A stretch of DNA of 64,000 nt from Cardinalis cardinalis (lineage: Eukaryota; Chordata; Aves; Passeriformes; Cardinalidae), in contig JACDOX010000110.1 in assembly GCA_014549065.1 (NCBI GenBank), positions 1 through 64,000 on the forward strand, written 5' to 3'. The position numbers were made by a program, and so were the translations under genes. Numbering within the stretch: the first letter of the stretch is position 1; each line of letters begins with the position of its first letter. Positions 9,001 to 21,474 of this stretch are shown here, one piece after another. Under the pieces are notes generated by a model. The model was not told the origin of the DNA. It saw nothing but the letters and a program-made list of their open reading frames with translations, and did not search any database.

Positions 9001-12000
9001 CGTGTCCTGGGATGCATCCAAAGCAGCCTGGCCAGCAGGGGAGGGAGGGGGTTCTGCCCCTCTGCTCTGCTCTGCTCTGACGAGACCCCACCTGCAGTGC
9101 TGCACCCAGCTCTGAGATGCCAGTGCAGGAAGGACAGGGAACTGTGGGAGGAGTCCAGAGGAAGGCACAAAGATGATCAGAGGAATGGAGCNGCTCTCCT
9201 ATGTAGAAAGGCTGAGCGAGCCGGGACTGTTCATCTAGGAGAAGAGAAGGCTTTGGGGTGTCCTAGTTATGACCTTCTAGTACCTGAANGGACCCTGTGA
9301 GAAAGATAGAGAGGGACTTTTCACAAGGGCATGTAGTGACAGGACAAAGGGGAATGGATTCCAACTCAAAGAGAGTAGGGTTAGACTAGATGTTAGGAAA
9401 AAATTCTTTACTGTGAGAGTGGTGAGGCACTGGCACAAGTTGCCCAGTGAAATTGTGGATGCCCCATCCCTGGAAGTCTTGAAAGTCAGGCTGGGTGGAG
9501 CTCTGAGCTACCTGGTCTAGTGAAAGGTGCCCCTGTGGCAGGGGAGGTGGAACTAGATCATCTTTAAGGACCCTTTNAGCCAAACCATTCTGTGATTCAG
9601 TGATCCTTTTGCCTGTGCATATTATGGCCCAGCTGAGTTGGGTTGAAAAAGCCATGACTTTAAGAAGGAGGGAGGCCTGTATCAGTGAGAGGTCAGTTGG
9701 AGGTATCATCAGAATCTGCATCAGCATTTGGCAATATCCCTGCAGCATGACCAGTAAGATTACTCCTTCATCTCCAAAGTCCTCTCCTTCAGGCACTTGG
9801 CTGAAATGTCTCTGTATATATGTGTATGTACTTAGGTATGTATGTGCAAAATGGTTGCTCATCTGAGGCCAGGATTTTACCTCAGAGAGAGATTTGAAAT
9901 GTAATCTAGAATTTTGTCCTTGATCACACAGGAGCCAGGATTTCATCTAAAGGCTTTTATCTTACCATGCTGGCTGCAGATATCCATTGTTCTTCATATA
10001 CTAGCCAGGCACAATGCATATTCTATGTCATATTTCTTTAATCCAAGATTAATAAATGTATATTTATAATAAATATAGTAATTTTTAGAGTATATTGTTA
10101 CCATCTCTTCACAGAGGGAGAAAACACTTTAAACCAAGAACATGTCCTGTGTAGTTTGTGTGTAAAAAAAAAAAAGCCCTATGCAGTTTGTTTCATCTGG
10201 GAAAATTGATGGCTGCTACTAAATAGAGACTTGTCAAAGGGAAAAAGCCCCTTCAGCTGTAATCATTGGAGTGTAGTGTCACAAGAGTCTGTTTTTAATG
10301 CTGAATTTGCCCGGCAAAGTAACAAAAAAAACCTCAATGGATTGCAGGTGCTCTCCAAAGCCAAATTCTGATCTGTTCCATTGCTACTTTTGTCTTTAAT
10401 TAGTTTACTTAAACAGTAGGGAGCGTTTTGATCCCTGCAGTATAAGCTAGCCTCTCGTTTAATACCAAGAAAGGCAACATTTAAAACAAAGCTCTTGCTT
10501 GCAGCCTTCAAGACTTTTCTCCATGCCTTTTATCTCTGCTTTCTTTTTCTTGACTTTATTTTGGACAGTTTGAACTTCTGTCTCTTGTCAAAATCTCTCT
10601 AGCTTCTGCTCTCCCTTTATCCTTTAATTAACTCTTTAATTACTAGACCTCCTTTCCCTGTGCTTCTGTTTGATGCCAAGAGGGAAATCTGTCTCTCTCC
10701 ATCTGCTGCTATTTGTTTATTCTGACTATCAAATTGAGTTGTGTTTCTGTGTTGCCCTGCATGCTGTCCTGCCTCCAGCATGTGACAAATGTCACCTGAG
10801 GTTGTTTTTGTCAGTTGAAACTGTAGGTAATTGTGTCCTGGATCTGAAACTTGCAGGTCAAATCTGAAGTGGTCCAGTGATAGAGGGAAGGCAGTGCTAG
10901 CATTCCTGCACAATGGGATGGCATTTCTGAAATGTAAAACACAAATAGGCTGCTTCAGCAAGCAGTGTGAGCAAACTTGAAAAGCAGTTCTAAGCAGCTA
11001 ATGTGGTTTTTAACCTCCAGGTTGGACAAAGACCGTCCTTTTAATCTCANGTAGCTGCCTCTGATATCACTGCATGCTCTTTCTGATCTCATCTTTTCTT
11101 TTTTGACAAATGGCCCAGTCTGACTCCACTGAAGTCTGCAGGGGTTTCAGCACTGACTTTACACGTGTTTGCATTGACATCCTGGCTCAGAATCAGTATA
11201 ACTGTCTGCCCTGGCTTCACTTTCTTTGAGATAATACGAAAACTTACATTCTCTGAACATTCAGATCTGCTTTTTCTTTGTGGCTTCCTAATTAGTTCAT
11301 TGATTAGATGTATTCAAAGGCCATTAAGCTTTTGTTTGCTCTTTCCATACTCACTGTGCACAAGCTCCTTGAGAGGTCCTTGGTGTGTTTACATTTTGGA
11401 ATCTTCTCCTTATAGAGGTTTTCATGGGTGTTTTGTAGTGTCTGCAATCCAAGTGTGACTGCTGTTCATGCATCTAATTTTTGCACTTCATAATTTTTTG
11501 CTTTGTTAGCTGTATTGCAGTATCTGTGTCCACATAGGTGGAAAATATTGTCATCCCTAATGTACTTGTAAGTTTACAGAGCAATACATTTCACTTTTAG
11601 TTACCCTGTCCCTTTTTTTTTTTTTGTAAATAACCTGCAAATAATATCTGTTATTCCATGGGGCACTCTCCTGTGTTGCATGTTTAAAATAGAAAATGGT
11701 CAAATAATATGTAGGTTCTAACTAAAAGGATATGTTAGTGTAACACAAAANCTTTGTTAATAAGCTTTGAAAATTCTGTGCTGTCTTCAGGACTTCCCCC
11801 TTGTCCACTTTTCTTTGTGCAATGATGGAAGCTGTAAGTAGTTTTTAAAGATGTTTTGGGGTTTNTTTTAACTCAGAATTTCTTAGCAACTATAAGTGAA
11901 AAATATCTGGGAGTTGTTGAGGATATTTAATTTCATGCTTTTATTTAAGAGGGAGGTAAGGTGACCCTTTAGTAGGTGTTNATTTTGATCAAAGTTAAAA

Positions 12001-15000
12001 TAAAGAGCTATGGTTTGTGTTGCTCATGTTTCTCCACTGCTTCTTGGTTTTCCCACTTTTCAGTTCTGGAGTGTGTGTTGTCTTTCTCTGGCTTTCTAGG
12101 TGTCATCTTTCAGTCTTTTAGTCAACACTGAGTTTCTTTACCTGTCATTGGAAAGATGATGAAAGTAAAATACATTTTTCTGTTGTAGGCTTCCCCCAAT
12201 ATATATGTATTTGTTTGAATATCAAACCTCTAATTAATATACCACATCAGTTTTCTTATTATATAGGATGTTTTATGCTTTTTATTAAAAAACAAAAACC
12301 AAACAAATTAAAAAAGAAGTAGCAATTAAACCANAAGTTAATTTCTAGTCCTCCTGACTTTAGTAAGACTGGTCTGTTTTCATATTCTGCATACAGAGAA
12401 ATGGACCAAGATGAGAAGTTGCCGTGGATACGTTTGAATTTGAAGCTTGATTTGAAGTGTACTGTGAGGAAAAAGGTTGTGTAGAGGACACTGTGGAGAG
12501 AGCAAACAGTGAATCTCATGTAGAATAACTAATCATTTGTTATTCCTCAATAATCCATTACTAGTACTTATGGAAATAATGTAGATAAGACATGGAAATT
12601 TGAACACACTTAGGCTTTAATATCACCCTCACTTTTTAAGGCTATGCTATCATATAATCTTCTTGGTTATTTTTTTTCATAACTCCTTTTTTTGAGCTAA
12701 GATTTCTCTAACACAGGTAAAGCTTCCACCTATAAGTCCTAAATATCCAAGCAGAATGCCAACTGTTTCTACAAACCAGGAATTTAGTGGAGAAAATAAG
12801 GTTTCCTTGCCACCCATGTAAGTAGTACATGTACGAAAAGCATTGAACACCTAAGCCTGCAAGTATTCATGTGTACAAGTAAAATTGCTCCCTGTGAAAA
12901 TGCAGGAATTAGCAGATATGTGTATGTACCTTGTGGATCTTTATTGCTGTTAAAGTTGTTATCATATGTGATGCTAAAATAGTTTTAAAAGTGTCTAAAG
13001 CAACTAAAATAACAGTACTTTAACTCATATTAGAAAGTTATTAGATATAACTTTGTGTTAAGAAAACTGAGCACAGAGTGGTGCATCTTCATCTAGCAGA
13101 ATTTTTTGGTATTCTAAATTGGGTTTTTTCTTAATACCAGTGAACAGGTGAAAATGATAATCTGTATTGTTAGTTCTGTCAGTGTAGGTTACAGACAAAC
13201 AAGTAGGACTGACACTTTAAGGAAGGACATAAACTGTAGCCTTTATGAGGTCATACAGAGCAAAATTCTCTGATGAGCACCTGAAAGAGGTGGTTTAAGT
13301 AAATTTTTATGTCATTTGTGATGTGATTTAATCACATCATCAACTGTGTGCACAGCTGAATTGTTTCTGCATACTTTGTCTTAAAAATTTATTGCTCAGT
13401 CATCAGTAGTCCTAGTATGTTTTAGAACTATGTTAATGCTGCCAAATAAGTGATTAAACTGTCAAATGAATTTAAGAAAAAATTTGAAACATAATTTCAC
13501 TTTTGTGCACCACAGAATGAGTACTGTCAGTCTTTTTCATTTACACATGCTTTTGCACTTTTTGTCTTTAAGACCAGAACTGTGTAAGCATTATAAATGT
13601 GAAATTCCAATGAAACAGATGTCTCTTCTCATGTAAATTTGCACAGTACTAAATCAGGCATAGTTATGTGCTTTTGTTTAGTTGTTTATTTTTGGTTTTT
13701 CTTCTTAGATGATTACATGTAGAATATATGTTTTGTTATTTAAAAATAAATTATAAGGCTATAAATGGTTATATTTTAAAATTAATGTTATAATTAGAAA
13801 TAAATTATAAGGCCTTTTCTTTGCAAAATATTATTTTTTCCACCTTGCCCCCAATTTTGTTTACTTTTTGCTTTTGTTTTCCTTTAATATATTTGTATTT
13901 ACAGGCCTGCTCAGAGAAAAATTGAAGCAGTAAATTTTAGCAAATTAATAAGCAATGGTTATGGGACTGACTGGTTGCAGCAGTGTACGGGATGGGAAAA
14001 AAAGATTGAAGAAACATCAGAAAATAGTGAGCACTCTGAAGGTAACGTTATTGAAAACTGTTTCTTTCAAAATGAGCTGGACTCTCAAGGTAACAGCAGA
14101 GGGCAGCCTCAGTATTTGTGTGGCTCTCTGAATATGGTGAGACACACTGAATTATTGTGCTTAGTTTACAATACCCTATGACCAGCTAAAGAAAAGAGTG
14201 CTCCTGTTTGTAGTTAGCAAAGGCAGGCGCTTTCATGGACTTTTTTCATCTCTACAATTGCAGTATGCTCTGTTCCAATCCAGGGGGTTCTGTGTTTTGA
14301 TCCAGGGGCTTCTCTGTGATGTGTTTCCATAAAATGCTGCAGAGACACAGACATCCTGCCTAAATTTAAGCAGACAGTAAGATATTTGTTGCCTTGTTGT
14401 TATGAATGTTCCTTTGCTCCTAATATTTTTCCAAAAACTTCTGTCACAAGTGTCATTGATGCTCATGTTTAAGAAATAGAGCATTGCTTGTAGAAATTTG
14501 TCAAAATAAGTATATGCACATTGTTGAAGGCAGTGGAATTTCAGCAGTTTAAGAGAAAAAAGTTATCAAATGTCATGCTTTCAAACCTTACTTCATCATG
14601 CACAATAGTAATAGCTATGAAATACTTCATTTGGAAACAAATATAAAGGTTAAAGGGTGGGAAAATTCTCTTACTTCTGTCAAAGACCTTTTGCTTTGGT
14701 AACCATGCTGGCTCTGTCAGTTTTCTATGGCAATGTTTGGAAATGCTATTGGATCTCCTATTTCATGCACCAGAATTTTTTTTAAATTTGTGTCAGGGAA
14801 TCCTTTTGTATCCCTTGGCCTTGATATATTAATGTATGAAAGTCTTAGAGGCCAGGTATTTTAATTTTTCTGACACTTCAGCTCTGTCTGAATTAATTTT
14901 TGTGTCTTCCATTAATGTATCTACAGTGTATTTCTTTTTTTTTTTGTGTGTGCATGTGTGAAACCTCTTACTGCAGGTGAGTATCAGGAGAAAACAGAGA

Positions 15001-16193
15001 ACTAGAAGTTGTGTGGTTTCGTTCAGAAGAAAAAATATCATAAAACTGTGGGATTAAGCCAGATCTCGGTCTNGATCTGAAGGAGAATGGATAACATTAG
15101 AAGCCACTTTTCAAGTTAACTTAAGTATCCAAACTCTGATCATGCAGAGGATGCTGCTTTGAGAGGTTCAATGACCCAGCAATTCAACCATGAAGTCTAA
15201 AAGTGCTCTTCCTCATCATGAAAGAAAACCTTGAATATTCTTCTTTGTTTTCAGATTCTATTCAATTTTCTCGTTTGCTGACNTTTCTCTTTCCCATTAC
15301 TCTGAGTAAAATTAAAGGGGATTTCAAAATCTCAATTTCCTTAATTTGGTGATAGTTGATTTCTTTAATATGTGTACCTCTAATGAGACATCTGAGATTT
15401 AAAGAAAACTTTTAAATATTTTTAGAGTAAGCATGAAATTGGTTTGGTTATATCACTTAGGCAAAAGAAAAGAAAAATATGGGTACACTGTAAAGGCTTC
15501 TGAAAAGTCAGTGTGCTGCATAGGTTGACGTATAGATACATCTAATTTTTGAGTTGCTTTTATTTTTCATTTTTTGATAGCGTGATACCTGCTTTGCTTC
15601 TATTGCCTTTGTTTGCAATCATAGCTATTCCAATTGAGATTGGTTCTGTATCACAGTGTAAAAGGAGATTGCTTTTAATGCTCTTAACAATATGGTTTCA
15701 TCCAGATGTGTGTTTTCCTTCAGTTTTGACCATGTCCTTTTGATTCTTTTAAGTGATTGCTGATGGTAGTGCTTTTTCTTTTTTTCCCACTCGTGTACTT
15801 TTTTCTGTTCATCCAAAGCAATTGGCAGCATCAGCACCTTGCAGCTCCCTTTTGAGATGGAGCTTTCTCTGTTCTTATTTGCACAGAATAAGCCCTAGAC
15901 ACATCAGGAAGGAGATACAACCCATTCCATATGTAAATTTATAATCCCTTTGTTCTGGGGTACGGATTTGCAAATTTCTTAGGTAGCTTGTTTATCTTGT
16001 TAATTCAAAATTAAAAGTAGTGAAATTTATGTGTATTTTGACATGAGGAAGAAACCAAAGATTTTAGCTGACCTTTTTATTATTATGGTTGAACCTATTC
16101 TGTGAACTTTTTTTTCCTTTTGCAGATTCAGAACACTCTGAATCACCATCTGCAAGCAATGAGTTGTTAAAAGCCACCGTTTCAGGGATGTAA
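5914..16193 (+). CDS. C7orf57: C7orf57 orthologue, uncharacterised conserved protein
   Basis: Six coding exons, 5914-6079, 6326-6434, 6561-6723, 12717-12817, 13905-14041 and 16126-16193, join in frame through GT-AG introns to give 247 aa. Identification rests on conserved blocks remembered from human C7orf57: IKETDSAYVRLAKQGGRPDL (residues 38-57), PDFMVH with RRGPFEFDTKSVWQREAE, and NFSKLISNG followed by WLQQ. No enzymatic motif, signal peptide or membrane segment is visible; the protein is polar, and its function is not established. The start ATG (5914) is the first in frame after an upstream stop in exon 1. The product is shorter than the human ~295 aa, lacking N-terminal residues and ending earlier. 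The position directly upstream of UPP1 agrees with human 7p12.3. Confidence 0.88.
6326..6434 (+). CDS. C7orf57: C7orf57 exon 3
   Basis: 109 nt after CTCTCCAG, completing D56 and encoding LLKHYTPVVMKSP... to IEKP. Ends in phase 2 before GTAAGA. One N in a codon. Confidence 0.85.
6561..6723 (+). CDS. C7orf57: C7orf57 exon 4
   Basis: 163 nt after TTGCCTGCAG; carries the best-conserved block (PDFMVH, RRGPFEFDTKSVWQREAE). Ends with KKK in phase 0 before GTAGGA. Confidence 0.88.
6724..8804 (+). other. C7orf57 intron 4, proximal part
   Basis: AT-rich intronic sequence with scattered N bases. I see no exon, RNA gene or recognised repeat. Confidence 0.6.
8805..9600 (+). mobile_element. CR1 LINE 3' end
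   Basis: Typical CR1 text in sense orientation: 'aggacttgggggtgctggtg', 'aaaaaattctttactgtgag', 'tggatgccccatccctggaa', 'tggtctagtgaaaggtgccc' and a final 'ccaaaccattctgtgat'. Inserted in C7orf57 intron 4, 5'-truncated, no intact ORF. Confidence 0.88.
9601..12716 (+). other. C7orf57 intron 4, distal part
   Basis: Unique AT-rich intronic sequence up to the exon 5 acceptor. No supported gene or recognised repeat. Confidence 0.6.
12717..12817 (+). CDS. C7orf57: C7orf57 exon 5
   Basis: 101 nt after CTCTAACACAG, encoding VKLPPISPKYPSRMP... to SLPP. Ends in phase 2 before GTAAGT. It aligns with the human segment LRLPAIDSKYL. Confidence 0.8.
13905..14041 (+). CDS. C7orf57: C7orf57 exon 6
   Basis: 137 nt after TATTTACAG. 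Encodes AVNFSKLISNGYGTDWLQQ, the conserved C-terminal block, then a Ser/Glu-rich tail. Ends in phase 1 before GTAACG. Confidence 0.86.
14042..16125 (+). other. C7orf57 intron 6
   Basis: AT-rich intron of about 2.1 kb. No additional exon or recognised repeat. Confidence 0.6.
16126..16193 (+). CDS. C7orf57: C7orf57 exon 7 (terminal coding)
   Basis: After TTTTGCAG the exon continues the acidic/serine tail (DSEHSESPSASNELLKATVS) and stops at TAA 16191-16193. Confidence 0.75.
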
Positions 16194-16409
16194 TAAATAA
16201 CTTGAAAGATTCTTGGGGAAACTAAAGCTTTGTATTGCTTATATAGCCCNCTATTTACATGTTGGCTAGATTATTTTTGTAACTTAACACATCCCTGATT
16301 GACATGTTTGCAAGATGGATGAACTTCGTTGGGCTTGATTGCAGCAAATTTTGAAGAACAGACAACAGCTGTCAGTGCTTAGTCCTAGACCTTTTCTTAA
16401 TGTAATAAA
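16192..16409 (+). terminator. C7orf57: Candidate C7orf57 polyadenylation signals
   Basis: AATAAA at 16192-16197 overlaps the stop codon; a second AATAAA lies at 16404-16409. The second would give a ~230-nt 3' UTR. The sequence cannot decide which is used. Confidence 0.45.
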
Positions 16410-17811
16410 CAAAGCTAAGCTGAGGTTTTCTCCTGCACAAGAGTCCTGCTGCTTTGCTGTTCTCAAACAGGATTACCATATTGCTGCTGGCTTGACTAGA
16501 CACAGGCATGCTATTGATGTGTTCAAATCAACAAGCTTCTTTAGTTAAGTACAGCTGTACTCATGAATTATGCCACAAAGAAAGGTGAAGGGGAACTGTA
16601 TGGTATGGGATGAAATGTAGCTAGAAAGAATTGAACTGGTATGGATACTTGCAGTAAAAAAGTGAAACCTTCACTGAAAAGAGTGCTTCTTCATCCCAAA
16701 AGCTCACTTACTTTGAACGGACACTCAGCTTTCTAGGACAGTTCTATTGCTGTGCCTGCTGCACAAGAACTAGTTGATCAGTCATAGTGTTCAGCCTCAT
16801 AATTAAAGACCTGGTGGCATTTCCTGGTATAGTCTCATTGTATAGAAGCTGAATCATTGGTTAACAGTTCTATGGACTCAGCTATCTATGATGTCTGCAG
16901 TTTCAGCTGTTAGATAAAAAAATTATCTATCCTGAAGTCTTGACTGCAGCAAAAATATTATATGCTAGATCACTGTGNTTATTTGCATCAGCAGAAGTTT
17001 GTACTTTGAAATAGCAATGTATAAATGTTGTACTTTAATATTTTGAAAAAGTTAAGATACNCTGATATTTCAACACTTGCTATTTTATCTATTTGGATTA
17101 GGATATATCCCTGAAATCTTATTAATAATTAAATATTGATTATAAAGTCCAGTAGAAGGTGGGTGCAATTTCATTACCATGTTTTTTGCTAATACCATGA
17201 AAAGCAAACTCTTAATTTTTAGAATTTCCTCATCAGATTACATTCAGTACATTTTACATCTTTGAATCCATGTCCTGAATGTTCTAAAATGAATTAATAA
17301 ATACAGATTTCTTTGAACAGAATGTTTAGAGTATTTGATTTAATACTGTTCCTTTAGAACCTTGATGTAAAAATTGATTGGAAATAGGTAAACCATTGCT
17401 AATCTGATCCCTCAGAATTTTCAGCAAACTAGAAATTTTGCTGTCGATGTTGGTAGACCTAGCACCTGAGTCCATCTTTGCTATCCATCATTTTGAACAA
17501 TTCAACTAAATTGTATTTAAAAAAATAAAAGGCTAAGACATATGTAAATGCTTAAATGTACAGTTATTGGCTGCTCAGCAAATGTTTCTAAATANAAAAA
17601 AAACTTACTTTAAGCTGTAACTTTAGTGGTGTGTGAGATTACTTACCTTGTATCTGTTTTCACTTACAATTNGTGTTGCGAATTATGTCCAGACACACTG
17701 AAACCATTAATTTTGCTGTGAAAGCAGAGCTTTTGGGGAAATCCAGTTTTCTAGGCCACCCTTATCAGGGGATGCCAGAGTTGGAGCTCATAGCATTAAA
17801 ACCTGACCAGT
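16410..17811 (+). other. Intergenic DNA downstream of C7orf57
   Basis: AT-rich, with a further AATAAA near 17295 but no supported gene. May include a longer C7orf57 3' UTR. Confidence 0.5.
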
Positions 17812-17915
17812 TGTGGTGTGTTGACCTTGGCCGGACACCAGGTGCCTGCCAAGCCTCTCTATCACTCACCTTCCCAGCCCGACAAGGGAGANAAAATAAG
17901 GTGGAACAGAACTTG
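17812..17915 (+). mobile_element. ERVL-like LTR fragment
   Basis: Begins TGTGGTGTGTTGACCTTGGC and continues through 'gacaccaggtgcctgcc', 'ctctatcactcacc' and 'gacaagggaga', the 5' text I recognise from avian ERVL-type LTRs. Only ~100 bp are present, ending at or next to a CR1 copy. Confidence 0.55.
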
Positions 17916-17929
17916 TAGGAGTGACTCCA

Positions 17930-18350
17930 GTTAAGGGCAACACAGCTGATGAAGGTTTGAGAAAGTAAGTCCTATGAGGAGCAGCTGAGGGAGCTGGGGT
18001 TGTTTAGTCTGCAGAAAAGGAGCCTCAAGGGTGACCTGACCATTCTTTACAAGTGCCTGAAAAGAGTTTGTAGCCAAGTGGATGTAGGTTTCTCCCAGCC
18101 AACCACTGGCAAAATGAGAGGAAACGGCCAGGGGAGATTGAGGTTGGACATCAGGAAGAATTTCTTCACTGAAAGGATGGTTAAGCATTGGAATGGGCTG
18201 TCCNGGGAGTGGTGGAGTCACCATCCTTGGAAGTGTTCAAGAAGCAGCCGTACATGACAGTGCTATGGCTTTGTTGACAAAGCGGTGTTCAGTTGAAGGT
18301 TGGACTTGATGATCATGGTGGTCTTTTCCAACTTAAATGATGGTCATTAA
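17930..18350 (+). mobile_element. CR1 LINE 3' end
   Basis: Sense-orientation CR1: 'gaggagcagctgagggagct', 'ttgaggttggacatcaggaa', 'gaatttcttcactg' and 'gttggacttgatgatca', then 'ggtcttttccaactt'. Short 5'-truncated copy, intergenic. Confidence 0.87.
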
Positions 18351-20640
18351 TGTGTATTTAGCTTTCCATAGTCAAGCCAAGAAGAGGTTTGATTTGCACT
18401 GTTGGTCAACTGAATGGATCACAGTTTAAATACTGTGAGTTAGAATATTAATAGCTTGAGATTTCTCTTCACAAGAGGAGGAGGGTGATCCTGGAATCTG
18501 TGCATTCAGAATAATAGAGAGCTGCTCCAGACACATAACCTGCCTGTTCTCCAAGGGACATGAAGTCAAAGTGGTGTAACAAATGAAAAAGCTCCAGCTG
18601 AACCCAAGGGTGGAAGTGTGCTGCTTGAATTCACCTTATCGCAGTAATCACATTCTATTTGCTTCTGAGTTAATGCAGTCATGCAGCTGGCAGTTTTCAA
18701 AGTCATCAGCAGTTCCATGTAAAAGTGGTGGAAGCTTCTGGTTTTCCATTTCTGTTTTTCAGAGAAATGCTAAAGTCAAAAGCTGGNTACTTATTACAAA
18801 ATCTTGCCTTATTGTTTTAAATGCTGAAACATTTGTTTCATTGTCTTGTGTTCTATTTCTGCCCTGAATGCCTTTAAGTNGTGAGATTTTTTCTTTTTTT
18901 TGAATACTGATTGCTTTGCAAGCCCAAAGATAAAACAAAAGTGCAGTTACATTTTATGAATTGCATCCAAGATACTGAGTATGTGAATGTTTCTAAAAGA
19001 GAATTCCAGATAATGATTTAACAATAACTTGGTGATTTAGTGACTGGAGAGTGATTTTCCTTTTATATACAGCCATTTCACTGTAGTGAAGTCTAATATA
19101 TATCTAATACACAATTCTAACCACTTCTGTCTTTTTGGACTAGACTAAAATATAAACATGCTTCCAAAGATCAAGGGTATATATTCATTAACTTTCTTTG
19201 TGTAGCAATACAAACAAAAATTCAATTGCCCCATTTTAGATGCTTCTGAAGCATCTAAAATTCCCTTGATTTAGGCTTATCTATTTCTTAAATACTATTA
19301 TCTGTGTTGAATATGCAGGCTGAGTTGGAAAAGATGTAGGATGAAGTCCAGTTTCTTTCTGTAAATAAATAACTTCATATTCTTGCTTTTCTCTGCAGAT
19401 ATTTTTTCAGAATGTATTTACATATTATGCTATAGTGTGGGAGAAAAAGCTAGAAATAGAAATAAAGAAGTTCAGTCTTAGCACATTTTGTCCTTCTATT
19501 AATAGTTATTATGATACAAAAACATTCAGAATAACTGAAGAATCAAAATGAAGTGGGTAAAACAGCTGCATTGAATTATTTGACCAATTGACTGTGAAAA
19601 TGGTTATGGTGAGCACAAGGGAGAATACATTTGATTATGACAGACAGCCTTATTTTCCATAGCTCAAATTTTCATCCGTGCAATCCGTAAAAACCTGAAA
19701 ACGGACACTGGTTGCATATTGTTGTTATTACCCCAGTATGCAGCTGTGTATTTTTCACCCTTCTAAATTACATTAGAATCATTCCCACTAAAATGCAAAA
19801 TGGAATGAAAACCCAAATGCTACACTACAAAACTAGGAAGCTAAAAGGATATTTAAAGTTTTTTAGTGNTAACTGAGAGCAAAGGTTACTACCAATTATT
19901 AGACTCATAGAAATGCATAATTCATTGAACATTTCAGACAAGGTTAGGTGTAGTAACCTTATTATATACAAAAAAGAAATTTACATTGATTTTTTAAATA
20001 TATCGCTGAATGGAAAATGACGTGAAAGCTAAAGCAGACTTTTCTCTGGATCCTGAGATGAAGGCGTAGGTAATATTCCTGTTTAAAGGAAAACTTTCTT
20101 CCACAGAATTAAACACTCTTATAAGGTGTTTGTCCACCACTATAGCTTGGAAGTCTTGACAAATATTTAAAGAACAGGAAAATAGAAGATGGATTAGGAA
20201 CCTGTCCTGTTTCACCCACTAGAAATCTAAACAAGCTGAACAGGTGACATTTTTCTGGGTTTGTTAAACAATTCCTCTTGCATGTTGTTTATGCCTAGAA
20301 ATGCATCTGTGCAAGGAATCTCTCTCACTTATATTCCCATACAAAGTCCTTTGGTGTGAGACAGGATATGGATAAATTTTACTCTAAATGCCCAATACAT
20401 GATTTTTTAATAAATACATCTCAGCAATGCCTTATGGCTAATGTGTTTACTGTGCCTTCTGTGTCCTGAGGCAGAGAAAGTTCTCTACCATGAAGATTTT
20501 AGTTGCTCCGTCCCCGAAGTATTCCCTACTGTGACAAACTACAGTGTGGTTCTGGTGGGAAAACTTACTTTTAAACTTGCATTTCAGGATTGTGGGTTTG
20601 GTGTTCTCAGTTACTGAAACAGTGAACATGAACAATGTTA
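18351..20640 (+). other. Intergenic DNA, C7orf57-UPP1
   Basis: AT-rich unique sequence; no exon or recognised repeat. Confidence 0.55.
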
Positions 20641-20826
20641 AATTTACGCTTCCAGTAGCTGAAACCGTCTCTGCTCTTTTCTCGCACCGCGTTTGCTGTG
20701 CCCACATGCCCATGAGAGCGGGAACACGGTGTGTGCGCACCGACCGACACACGCAAGGGCAGACGCAGACACCGAGCCAACTCCGCCATCCTCGGCCGAC
20801 ACCTGCGTCTGTATCTGTATCATCTG

Positions 20827-21474
20827 TGTTATAAATTATCAATCGTGAGCCAAATTATCAAAAATTGCGAAAAGATTTATTAATCTTTCTGCACGACCAA
20901 ATTACGGTCTTCAAAACCACCACAGCCAAAGAGACAGCGTCGAGCCCGGGATCGGCGCTGGGTGAACCTGAATCCNACCTCTATAGCGTCGGACCCTACC
21001 CCGTTCACGAGAGCCGCTTCTTGCAGCGAGGTTTTATACAGTTTATTGTGCCCGAGGCGAAGGAGTCCCAATTTCTTTTGTAACTCTTCACATTCATCGC
21101 NGTTTCTTTCAGTGTGCANAGCTGGACAAAGATCGTCTCCAGGTGGATAGTCAGCGTTGATGGGCTCCGGGGAAGCCATNTATTCAGATGTATAGTTCTG
21201 GCGTCGCTGGCTATCTTGATTGATGTAATCTGCAGGGCGATGATCGCTCTTAGGCGATTTCCGACGACTCGAGATACCGGTGGTCATCGCCCTGGAAGCT
21301 CTATTCTTACGCTAAAGCGTCGATCGTTATTTTAGCCGTGCCCGGGAATTCTTTGGAGTCTGAATAGACATCTGCTCTCGGGCCGTATGTGGTCAGAGAC
21401 ACGTTTCGGATTTTACAATCTTTATAACATACATTCTTTAATAGCACGAATTATTTCTAACATATATGATTACA
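20827..21474 (-). mobile_element. CpG-rich solo LTR of an unrecognised endogenous retrovirus
   Basis: A ~648-bp block with TGT...ACA ends lies between two copies of TCTG (20823-20826 and 21475-21478), a plausible 4-bp target-site duplication. Read on the minus strand it has U3-like sequence, a TATAAAA box near 21032-21038, an R/U5-like stretch and AATAAA (20876-20881). No primer-binding site or internal gene follows, so it is a solo LTR. High CpG retention suggests a fairly young insertion. The family is not one I can name. TCTG recurs in the host microsatellite, so the duplication alone is weak proof. Confidence 0.6.
20880..21308 (-). other. Uninterrupted ORF inside the solo LTR
   Basis: An open frame of ~142 codons (135 from its first ATG at 21287) runs on the minus strand through the U3- and R-like parts and stops at the TAA beside AATAAA. 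Four codons contain N. The product is hydrophilic with Arg/Ser-rich ends and resembles nothing I can identify. It spans the presumed TATA box, so transcripts started in this LTR could not carry all of it. It may be a remnant of a coding region overlapping U3, or chance. Confidence 0.3.

Noticed and set aside
8757..9170. 137-codon minus ORF
   Set aside because: Antisense of a CR1 3' end.
20447..20842. 131-codon minus ORF and a 96-codon plus ORF next to the solo LTR
   Set aside because: Considered as internal retroviral sequence, but the text after the LTR shows no primer-binding site and no recognisable viral domain; read as flanking host DNA.
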